Shown piece after piece: positions 1 to 5,385 of a stretch of DNA of 6,337 nucleotides (positions are counted from its first letter, which is position 1; each line of letters opens with the position of its first letter). The notes beneath the pieces are model-generated. The model saw only the letters and a list, made by a program, of their open reading frames with translations, was not told the DNA's origin and searched no databases. The DNA comes from Actinomycetota bacterium. GTDB lineage: Bacteria > Actinomycetota > Actinomycetes > Nanopelagicales > Nanopelagicaceae. The translations under genes and the position numbers were made by a program. The stretch spans positions 1 through 6,337 of the forward strand of contig CANLHE010000048.1 of NCBI GenBank assembly GCA_947490605.1, in the 5' to 3' direction.

Positions 1-634
1 CTAATTCAATTACTCGTTTGCGCATCTGATCCACAATGCCAGAGTCATGGGTTGCCATCACTACGGTAGTTCCCTCACGATTGATGCGATCTAACAATTT
101 CATAATGCCAACTGAGGTGGCTGGATCTAAGTTTCCAGTTGGCTCATCTGCGATCAAAATTGTTGGGCGTGAAACATAAGCTCTAGCAATTGCAACTCGT
201 TGTTGCTCACCTCCTGATAACTCACTTGGCTTTCGATCACCTTTTTCTTCAAGTCCTACTAACTCTAAAACCTCAGGCACTTCGCGGCTGATCTGTTTAT
301 TTGAATAGCCAAGTACATGCAGAGTAAAGGCAACATTTTCAGAAACTGTTTTATTAGGAAGTAATCTAAAATCTTGAAATACCGTGCCAACCTGACGGCG
401 TAGCTCTGGAACTTTATGATCAGCTAATGTGTTTAACTCTTTGCCGGCAACATGAATGATTCCAGCAGATGGCCGCTCTTCGCGAAGTACTAATCTTAAA
501 AAGGTAGATTTGCCAGAGCCAGATAATCCAACTAAGAAAACAAACTCACCCTTAGTAATCTCAAGATTTACGCCATCAAGGGCTGCTTTTTCTTGACGTG
601 GATACATCTTGGTGACATTCTCAAAGCGAATCAA
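1..634 (-). CDS. ftsE: Cell-division ABC transporter ATPase FtsE (3' end cut by window)
   Basis: FtsE is the ATP-hydrolysing subunit of the FtsEX complex at the division septum, where with membrane partner FtsX it controls peptidoglycan hydrolases. The 211 visible codons show the whole ATPase core: Walker A GLSGSGKS at residues 36-43 (Lys42), ABC signature LSGGEQQR at 139-146, Walker B ILIADEP with Asp163 and Glu164, the D-loop GNLDP, and the switch His196 in MATHDS. These positions match FtsE closely. The start is TTG at 634-632: an in-frame TGA lies seven codons upstream, there is no ATG, the protein then begins [11 protein letters not shown] as FtsE proteins do, and GAAGGG sits 7 bases before it. 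The frame is open to base 1, so roughly the last 15-20 residues are missing. prfB lies upstream, as in other Actinobacteria, and ftsX is expected just outside the window. Confidence 0.96.
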   Translation of the reverse strand, partial: MIRFENVTKMYPRQEKAALDGVNLEITKGEFVFLVGLSGSGKSTFLRLVLREERPSAGIIHVAGKELNTLADHKVPELRRQVGTVFQDFRLLPNKTVSENVAFTLHVLGYSNKQISREVPEVLELVGLEEKGDRKPSELSGGEQQRVAIARAYVSRPTILIADEPTGNLDPATSVGIMKLLDRINREGTTVVMATHDSGIVDQMRKRVIEL

Positions 635-641
635 TTCAAAG

Positions 642-647
642 CCCTTC
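642..647 (-). promoter_or_regulatory. Shine-Dalgarno site of ftsE
   Basis: Reads GAAGGG on the minus strand, 7 bases before the TTG at 634-632. It decides the start of ftsE, because no ATG or GTG exists between the in-frame stop upstream and this TTG. Confidence 0.75.
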
Positions 648-677
648 GTAGATCAATTAGATATCTGGTACTAGTTT

Positions 678-697
678 AGATAAGTAATCACTTATCT
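678..697. repeat. 8-bp inverted repeat, 4-base loop, between prfB and ftsE
   Basis: AGATAAGT and ACTTATCT form a perfect 8-bp stem around AATC. On the minus-strand transcript no U-run follows (next bases are AAACTAG), so it is not a classical intrinsic terminator. It could be a weak processing or attenuation hairpin, a DNA operator, or chance in AT-rich DNA. Confidence 0.4.
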
Positions 698-756
698 TCG
701 GTTATTTACCGCTAATTTCCACAAATAAAGGCTGAGAATCTCCGCTTAATGTGAGA

Positions 757-1866
757 TTACTCGCGCTCTTTTCGCCATTTAATACCAGCCTCAATAAATC
801 CATCTAATTCTCCATCTAGTACTGCAGATGGATTTCCAACTTCAAAATCTGTTCGTAAATCTTTAACCATTTGATATGGAGCTAAAACATATGAACGCAT
901 TTGATTACCCCAAGAACCTGAGTTATCACCTTTTAATGCATCCATCTTTGCTCGCTCTTCTAACCGTCTACGTTCTAATAATTTAGATTGCAGCACTGCC
1001 ATTGCAGTTGCTCGGTTTTGAATTTGTGATCTTTCGTTTTGGCAGGAGACCACTATTCCAGTTAGTAAATGGTGGGTAATTCTTACTGCAGAGTCGGTGG
1101 TGTTAACTCCTTGTCCACCTGGGCCGGATGAGCGATAAACATCAACTCGTAAATCCTTTTCCTCAATTTCAATGTGATCACTTTGTTCAACCACCGGCAC
1201 AACCTCAACACCGGCAAATGAGGTGTGACGACGTGATTGGGAATCAAATGGTGAAATCCGAACTAATCGATGTGTTCCCTGCTCAACTGAAAGCCGGCCA
1301 TAGGCATATGGCGCGCTAATTCGAAAAGTAGTTGATTTAATTCCAGCCTCTTCAGCGTATGAGGTTTCTAATACATCGATTTTGTAATTATGTCGTTCAC
1401 AAAATCTGACATACATTCTCATCAGCATCTGCGCCCAATCAGCCGCCTCTACTCCGCCAGCCTCTGATCTAATGGTCATTAGCGCATCCCGCTCGTCATA
1501 CTCACCACTTAGTAATGTTTGAACCTCAAGATCATTAATAATTTTAGTTAGATTATCTAACTCTTGATCAATATCTTTATAAGCAGCAGCTTTATCTGAT
1601 TCATTTCCAGCAAGTTCTAGCATTACTGGCAGATCATCTAAGCGGGTGCGAATTGAGCTAATTTTATTAATTGTTGATTGCGCTCTGGATAACTTGCTGG
1701 TTATCACCTGCGCTGCTTGGGGATCATCCCAAAGATTTGGTTCACTCGCCTGTCTCTCAAGCTCGATCGCGCTCTCAATCAATTTGGGCAGGTTTAATAC
1801 CTGTTCAATTGATTTCAAAGTGATATCTACTTTAGATATCTCCTCTTGATACTCACGGGCGGCCAT
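757..1866 (-). CDS. prfB: Peptide chain release factor 2 (RF2), no programmed frameshift
   Basis: RF2 reads UGA and UAA in the ribosomal A site and triggers release of the finished protein. The 369-residue product has the normal RF2 length. The N-terminal helical domain covers about residues 1-115. The stop-codon reading tripeptide is SPF at 205-207 (RF1 would have PxT), and the peptidyl-transferase loop is GPGGQ at 248-252, whose Gln is normally N5-methylated by PrmC. Residue 246 is Ser, as in most bacteria, rather than the Thr of E. coli K-12. The frame is uninterrupted, with no in-frame UGA or CTTTGA slip site near codon 25, so the usual autoregulatory +1 frameshift is absent. The ATG at 1866-1864 gives the N-terminus [10 protein letters not shown] expected of actinobacterial RF2. 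No Shine-Dalgarno site precedes it. It starts 19 bases after the last pilin gene, so it may be read through from there or started from its own promoter. Confidence 0.98.
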   Translation of the reverse strand: MAAREYQEEISKVDITLKSIEQVLNLPKLIESAIELERQASEPNLWDDPQAAQVITSKLSRAQSTINKISSIRTRLDDLPVMLELAGNESDKAAAYKDIDQELDNLTKIINDLEVQTLLSGEYDERDALMTIRSEAGGVEAADWAQMLMRMYVRFCERHNYKIDVLETSYAEEAGIKSTTFRISAPYAYGRLSVEQGTHRLVRISPFDSQSRRHTSFAGVEVVPVVEQSDHIEIEEKDLRVDVYRSSGPGGQGVNTTDSAVRITHHLLTGIVVSCQNERSQIQNRATAMAVLQSKLLERRRLEERAKMDALKGDNSGSWGNQMRSYVLAPYQMVKDLRTDFEVGNPSAVLDGELDGFIEAGIKWRKERE

Positions 1867-1873
1867 AGGCTAG

Positions 1874-1879
1874 AGGATA
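1874..1879 (-). promoter_or_regulatory. Possible -10 box for a leaderless prfB transcript
   Basis: TATCCT fits the loose actinobacterial -10 pattern TAnnnT and ends 7 bases before the A of the prfB ATG. That is the spacing expected if transcription begins at the start codon itself. The absence of any AGGAGG-like sequence in the 19-base gap supports this reading. No good -35 box is seen 17-18 bases upstream, so the call is tentative. Confidence 0.3.
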
Positions 1880-1885
1880 ATCTAC

Positions 1886-2353
1886 TTATGGTTGTATTTT
1901 CGAACTTGCGCCAATGGTGGTTCGAATCGTCAGATTATCCAAGTTATCTAGGTTAAAAAAAGGTATTTGGATTGGCATTCGTCCAGCAACAGATATCTGA
2001 GCAGATAGTTCATAGAGATCACAATTAAATCTCTCAACAGTTATTTTCTTACCCGATAAATCAATTGATTGAATCAAATTACTAAATGAGCTACTCGCCG
2101 CCTGACAATCAAGCGGTACTCGCTTATTAGATTGGTAGCGATTGATTTCACCGTAATAGGCAAAGAGATTAATTGAGTGAGCAGCTTTGTTTATGGCCGC
2201 CTCACCAATATTGGAAAGCTCTTTTTTAAGTGCATAGGCAGTTGAGATATTTATTGAGATAAATGCTAAACAGATAGCTATTAGAAAAAATCCAAAAGAT
2301 AGTGGGATAAGTGAGCCCTGACTCTTATCAAGCAGTAATTTCCTTATCTCCAT
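1886..2353 (-). CDS. TadG-like pilus assembly protein (prepilin-like leader)
   Basis: This 155-residue protein has the build of actinobacterial TadE/TadG-like pilus proteins. The basic leader MEIRKLLLDKSQG ends in Gly13, followed by a hydrophobic helix (about 14-42) and an extracytoplasmic tail. Cleavage after Gly13 by a type IV prepilin peptidase is inferred from the K-S-x-G-S pattern it shares with its neighbours. The mature start SLIPLSFGFFLI resembles the TadG-type start GSxxPL and lacks the Glu at +5 of pilins proper. Two cysteines, Cys83 and Cys111, lie in the tail and could form a disulfide outside the cell. The ATG at 2353 overlaps the end of the preceding tadE-like gene by 10 bases, so translation is probably coupled. 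It is the last gene of the pilin cassette. Its exact role in the pilus (minor pilin or surface anchor) is not shown by the sequence. Confidence 0.72.
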   Translation of the reverse strand: MEIRKLLLDKSQGSLIPLSFGFFLIAICLAFISINISTAYALKKELSNIGEAAINKAAHSINLFAYYGEINRYQSNKRVPLDCQAASSSFSNLIQSIDLSGKKITVERFNCDLYELSAQISVAGRMPIQIPFFNLDNLDNLTIRTTIGASSKIQP

Positions 2354-2748
2354 AGATCTACATACTCACTGGCAGTTGACTTACTTAATCGGCCAATACT
2401 TACCGTGGCACTGACCTTATTGCCAGGTGAAAAGCAGGGAAACTCTTGGCAGTTAATAGTTAAGTTAATCGGCCTAGATTGCTGGGTGTCTTGGGTGAGA
2501 TTTGATTTATATAGATCAATCACCTGATTAGCCCGAATCATTGCTAGCTCTGCGGAAGGGCTGGTAACAAATGCACGAACAGCCTGCCTTGCTAAATTAT
2601 TACTTTCAAGAAGTGCCATAGATTTACTATGAATTTGGGTAATTAGAATTAAAAATACGGTGAAGAAAGGCAGAGTAAATATTAAGAACTCAGCAATGGC
2701 TGAGCCATTTGATCTCTTTTTTAGGTACTTAGTTATTGAGTGATTCAT
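2344..2748 (-). CDS. TadE-like minor pilin (pseudopilin)
   Basis: This is the clearest pilin of the cassette (134 residues). A basic leader, MNHSITKYLKKRSNG, ends in Gly15 and is followed by SAIAEFLIFTLPFF. The cleavage site is G/S with Glu at position +5, the hallmark of type IV prepilins and of TadE. The hydrophobic helix runs about 16-39. The tail is extracytoplasmic and carries a close cysteine pair (Cys90, Cys95). TadE proteins are minor pilins of the Flp/Tad secretion-adhesion pilus and are processed by the prepilin peptidase TadV. I chose the ATG at 2748-2746; a TTG one codon upstream is less likely. The gene overlaps the previous one by 20 bases and the next by 10, so the three are almost certainly one transcription unit. 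No strong ribosome binding site is seen, which fits coupled translation. Confidence 0.82.
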   Translation of the reverse strand: MNHSITKYLKKRSNGSAIAEFLIFTLPFFTVFLILITQIHSKSMALLESNNLARQAVRAFVTSPSAELAMIRANQVIDLYKSNLTQDTQQSRPINLTINCQEFPCFSPGNKVSATVSIGRLSKSTASEYVDLWR

Positions 2749-3019
2749 CAACTGCGACTGCGATAACTTTCTTATTTGATTCTCTTTGATTAATAACTAG
2801 AAGGGAGCCACCACCAATTAGCGGGTAATAGTTATGGCTTCCTTCTCCGCCTTCGATGGCGATTTTTGCTAGCTCGCCTTGGGATAGGTTTGAATCCTTC
2901 ATTACATCAAACTGCATAAAAACGAGTTGAAACATAATTAAGAAAATAAACACCTGCGGAATGATCGTAATAAAGGATTCAACTGATCCGCGGCTTTTGC
3001 CTAATAAAAGCTTGCGCAA
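2729..3019 (-). CDS. Small pilin-like membrane protein, TadE/Flp class
   Basis: The product is 96 residues with a short leader MRKLLLGKSRG, Gly11 as probable prepilin cleavage site, then SVESF and a hydrophobic helix to about residue 37. A polar tail follows with a glycine-rich stretch near 68-70 and no cysteine. Glu is at +3 after the putative cleavage rather than the usual +5. The leader is nearly the same as that of the TadG-like protein (RKLLL, one residue, KS, one residue, GS). The start is TTG at 3019-3017, directly after the TAG of the preceding gene; no other start codon would keep the leader. I do not recognise a named family. The assignment to the Tad pilus rests on architecture and gene context. 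Confidence 0.65.
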   Translation of the reverse strand: MRKLLLGKSRGSVESFITIIPQVFIFLIMFQLVFMQFDVMKDSNLSQGELAKIAIEGGEGSHNYYPLIGGGSLLVINQRESNKKVIAVAVDESLNN

Positions 3020-3226
3020 CTACCTGATACCGCCCATTGCATCTAAAGAGTTGCGCAAGATTGTGGTCAGCTTTGGTGCCGCGATTGACCAGATCCCCGT
3101 GACCAAAGCGGTGGTCATCAGAACTACTAATACCCAGCCCGGTACATCTCCCCGGCTTTTTCTAGTAATAACTTTATTTAAAGAGGATTTGATTAAAAGG
3201 AGTAGGCTCATTAGTTGTATTCTCAT
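3020..3226 (-). CDS. Flp-sized pilin-like peptide (candidate major pilin)
   Basis: The first gene of the pilin cassette encodes 68 residues from the ATG at 3226-3224. A 26-residue basic leader ends TRKSRG. After Gly26 the predicted mature peptide is only 42 residues, mostly one hydrophobic helix (WVLVVLMTTALVTGIWSIAA), which is about the size of Flp major pilins. It starts DVPGW, so the Glu at +5 of normal Flp pilins is missing. The frame is open further upstream to a TTG at 3277, but the ATG is preferred: GGAG lies 4 bases before it, and the likely -10 box (3254-3259) falls inside the would-be extension. A second ATG at 3211 has no ribosome site. The gene ends TAG immediately before the TTG of the next. 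It could be the shaft subunit or only a minor pseudopilin; the sequence does not decide. Confidence 0.62.
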   Translation of the reverse strand: MRIQLMSLLLLIKSSLNKVITRKSRGDVPGWVLVVLMTTALVTGIWSIAAPKLTTILRNSLDAMGGIR

Positions 3227-3349
3227 AATTCTCCAAATGATTTGATTTTTAAAAGTATAAATCAAAGGAAATAACAAAGGATGAGGTGCAGATTTATTGT
3301 GGAAAACAGTTAAATGGTAATTATTGCTCTAAGTAATTTAAAGATTACT
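3227..3349. other. Gap between sugar operon and pilin cassette
   Basis: This is a 123-base, very AT-rich gap between two same-strand units. It contains a weak stem-loop just after the TAA of the upstream gene (3331-3353) and a promoter-like segment with an inverted repeat (3241-3266) before the pilin genes. I see no separate gene in it. Confidence 0.6.
3241..3266 (-). promoter_or_regulatory. Likely promoter of pilin cassette with overlapping inverted repeat
   Basis: On the minus strand TATACT (3259-3254) is a good -10 box, 27 bases before the preferred ATG, giving a 5' leader of about 20 bases that contains GGAG. No clear -35 box is visible 17 bases upstream. The -10 lies within a perfect 8-bp inverted repeat (TTTGATTT at 3241-3248, AAATCAAA at 3259-3266, 10-base spacer), which could serve as an operator. 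In DNA this AT-rich it may also be chance. Confidence 0.4.
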
Positions 3350-3353
3350 TTAA
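3331..3353 (-). terminator. Weak AT-rich stem-loop at the end of the sugar operon
   Basis: Just past the stop of the TIM-barrel gene, AAGTAAT (3331-3337) pairs with ATTACTT (3344-3350). An alternative pairing is TTAAAG (3338-3343) with CTTTAA (3348-3353), which overlaps the stop codon. The two folds exclude each other. There is no GC core and no following U-run, so this would be a poor intrinsic terminator. It marks the probable end of the operon only by position. Confidence 0.25.
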
Positions 3354-4549
3354 TTTAAAACAGATTTAATACTCTCTAAATCGTTGCTGCGCATAGTATC
3401 TAGAAGGTAAAAATCTATTTCAGAAATACCTAATTTCGTTAAGCCATCAACCTTTTTTGATAAATTCTCACGATTTGTGCTATCTGGATATGTTGGTCGT
3501 AAAATTGCCGTAACTCCAGCGGTGGTATTTTTCAGATAATTCTGAGCAAGTGCAGATACCCCTTCTGAATCTGGCCGGTATATCAATGGTTCATACCGGT
3601 CAACAATCTTATTAAGTCGCTGGTTATCAATTCCAACCTGCCAACTGTTATCAAGCGCATTTGCGGATTGCATATCTAATAGCGGGGCTTGATCTACTAA
3701 TTTAAAGACAGATCCGGCCGCCTTAGTGGTCGCCACTACTTCTTCATAAAGTGATGCAAGCTTTTCTTCTCGGGCAGATAGATATTTAAGTATCTCTGGC
3801 CCCACAACTTCAGCAAGTAGATCTTTGCTTAACTGCTTTCCTAGCCAAGGATCTTGTCTTTGAAATACTTCATTTAATAAAGCCGTGATTTTATTTATCA
3901 AAGGTTGTGCATCATTTCCAGTAATTTGGTAATTGGCAACACAACTCTTACAAAAACATAGTGAGAACAAGAATTCACTTACTGGGCTTAGTTCAATAAA
4001 AAAGCGCTCATGGTGCTCACCATGGCGGGCGCCATGAAAGTGCAGTGACTCAGCCACTATGCCATTTAACCCACGGCTTACTAAATCCTTAGTTAAACCC
4101 TGTGCGTATCCTCCGACAGCCGGGTTAATCGGACAAAGCTCAGATAAAAACTTATTACCAAATACATTTGTTACTGCTGCCCCTGGGCTAGCCATTCCAA
4201 TCGCCGAGTTATGCATATATACCGCCCAGGCATTTACCTTAAAATCATTTGCGGCGGCAACCTTAATAACTGAATCAAGTAATTCGTTGCTTGGAAGTTG
4301 ATCGGTTAGTGCCGGCTTATATGCATCCTTCGCATAGGCGCCTGCATCACTTTTATAGTAATGAAAGCCATCTGCTAAATACTCAAGTTGTGGTCCTTGG
4401 CGCAGAAGGAGATCTCTGCTGCCATGATAATTTAAGGCCAAATTAATTCCAGTAAAGCCGTAGCTTTTTAACTCTGGAATAACTCTTTCAGCTGGTTCTC
4501 TAAAGAAGGTATAAGCAAATGCAAATGCGTGAGATTTAATTGAACTCAT
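3350..4549 (-). CDS. Uncharacterised TIM-barrel protein, glycoside-hydrolase-like, with CxCxxC motif
   Basis: The 399-residue protein has no signal peptide or membrane segment, so it is probably cytoplasmic. The pattern suggests a (beta/alpha)8 barrel with strands near 7-14, 34-41, 104-111, 163-169, 281-286, 319-326, 346-352 and 377-384, and a mainly helical insertion at about 185-280. After strand 4 comes ESLHFHGARHGEHHER (167-182), giving Glu167 as a candidate catalytic acid plus a His cluster (170, 172, 176, 179, 180). Next comes CFCKSC (Cys198, Cys200, Cys203), a CxCxxC also met in several putative glycoside-hydrolase barrels. From memory, actinobacterial 'hypothetical' proteins share the CP...HG.HHE...SLCFC wording; I know no proven activity. 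The ATG overlaps the TGA of the MalG-type permease by 4 bases (ATGA), tying it to sugar import. It may hydrolyse, isomerise or otherwise process the imported compound. No Glu follows strand 7, unlike clan GH-A hydrolases, so a non-hydrolytic role is open. Confidence 0.7.
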   Translation of the reverse strand: MSSIKSHAFAFAYTFFREPAERVIPELKSYGFTGINLALNYHGSRDLLLRQGPQLEYLADGFHYYKSDAGAYAKDAYKPALTDQLPSNELLDSVIKVAAANDFKVNAWAVYMHNSAIGMASPGAAVTNVFGNKFLSELCPINPAVGGYAQGLTKDLVSRGLNGIVAESLHFHGARHGEHHERFFIELSPVSEFLFSLCFCKSCVANYQITGNDAQPLINKITALLNEVFQRQDPWLGKQLSKDLLAEVVGPEILKYLSAREEKLASLYEEVVATTKAAGSVFKLVDQAPLLDMQSANALDNSWQVGIDNQRLNKIVDRYEPLIYRPDSEGVSALAQNYLKNTTAGVTAILRPTYPDSTNRENLSKKVDGLTKLGISEIDFYLLDTMRSNDLESIKSVLN

Positions 4550-5385
4550 TTCACGCTGCCGGCAGTTAATCCACCTACTAGATACTTCTCAATCATAATA
4601 AAGAGAATTACTACTGGAACAATTGCGATCATGGTCGCTGAGAATAAATACTCCCAAGCAACATCGTATTGACCAATAAATTGAGTGATACCTACTGGGA
4701 TAGGTTTCTTTTCAACCGAACTCATAATTGTTAAAGCGATGGTGAATTCATTCCAGGCTGCAACAAATGTAAAGATCACGGCAGTTACTAAGCCGGGTAA
4801 TGCAATTGGAAGGGTTACCCGGCGCAGTGCTTGCACCCTGGTGCAGCCGTCAATTAGTGCTGCCTCTTCGATTTCAACTGGAATGCTTGAGAAGAAGCCA
4901 GATAGCAGCCAGATAGCAAAAGCTAAGTTAAACCCAGCATTCAAGATAATTAGAGCAAGGTATGAGTCAAGTAATTTAAAGAAATCAACCTCTCTAAAAA
5001 TACCGATAATCAATGCGGTTGGAGAAAACATTTGAGTAGCAAGTACTAGTAGCAAAAATGGACCACGCATTTTAAAGCGATATCTGGAAATAAAGTAGGC
5101 AGCCGGTACTGAAACAATCAAAACTAGAATAGTTGCAGAAAGAGAAACAATTAAGCTGGACTTTAAGAAAGCAGCAATCGGTGCGTTATCCCAAACATTT
5201 AAGTAGTTACTCCATTGCCAAACCTGTGGAAAGTGAGTTGTCGGAGTAGCATAAAGTTCATCATGGCTTCTAACTGAGGTTAAAAACATATTGATGTAGG
5301 GATAAACAAATATCCAGGCTATAAAGTAAGCACCAACGATGGTGGCAACTTTTTTGCCAGTTATTTTCTTCACTTTAGTACTCAT
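4546..5385 (-). CDS. Carbohydrate ABC transporter permease, MalG type (CUT1)
   Basis: This is one of two membrane subunits forming the channel of a binding-protein-dependent sugar importer. The 279 residues carry six hydrophobic segments near 12-35, 74-99, 107-130, 141-163, 195-217 and 244-266. The EAA loop at 174-193 (EAALIDG...TLP) docks into the ATPase. The C-terminal VGGLTAGSVK ending is typical of MalG-type permeases, which are also shorter than MalF-type ones at the N-terminus. The ATG at 5385 overlaps the stop of the MalF-type gene (ATGA), and its own TGA overlaps the start of the TIM-barrel gene in the same way. The substrate cannot be read from the sequence; the family handles di- and oligosaccharides, glycerol-phosphate and related compounds. 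No ATPase gene is near, so a shared MsiK/UgpC-like ATPase elsewhere is likely. Confidence 0.93.
   Translation of the reverse strand: MSTKVKKITGKKVATIVGAYFIAWIFVYPYINMFLTSVRSHDELYATPTTHFPQVWQWSNYLNVWDNAPIAAFLKSSLIVSLSATILVLIVSVPAAYFISRYRFKMRGPFLLLVLATQMFSPTALIIGIFREVDFFKLLDSYLALIILNAGFNLAFAIWLLSGFFSSIPVEIEEAALIDGCTRVQALRRVTLPIALPGLVTAVIFTFVAAWNEFTIALTIMSSVEKKPIPVGITQFIGQYDVAWEYLFSATMIAIVPVVILFIMIEKYLVGGLTAGSVK

Larger units (their letters stand above)
635..756. other. prfB-ftsE intergenic gap
   Basis: This 122-base AT-rich gap separates the TAA of prfB from the TTG of ftsE. It holds the ftsE ribosome binding site and one short perfect inverted repeat (678-697). I see no reading frame of note, no tRNA-like fold and no T-run terminator. 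Because other junctions in this window are tight, the gap may hold a separate ftsE promoter, but I cannot assign convincing -35 and -10 boxes. Confidence 0.5.

Noticed and set aside
1128..1319. 63-codon frame on the plus strand
   Set aside because: It lies wholly antisense to prfB, across the conserved SPF and GGQ coding region, with no ribosome site and no recognisable protein features.
2961..3245. 94-codon plus-strand frame across the two small pilin-like genes
   Set aside because: The minus strand carries hydrophobic pilin-like proteins with shared leaders and abutting starts; the plus frame has no such support.
3227..3277. TTG at 3277 as start of the first pilin-like gene (85 residues)
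   Set aside because: The extension covers the probable -10 box and has no ribosome site. The ATG at 3226 has GGAG upstream and gives a normal leader.
3575..3599. Inverted repeat CCGGTAT / ATACCGG
   Set aside because: It lies inside the TIM-barrel coding sequence with an 11-base loop and no gene boundary; chance is the simplest explanation.
4059..4301. 80-codon plus-strand frame
   Set aside because: It is antisense to a conserved-looking part of the TIM-barrel protein, with no start signals.
4685..5035. 116-codon plus-strand frame
   Set aside because: It is antisense to the MalG-type permease, including its EAA loop, and its composition is what a shadow of that gene would give.
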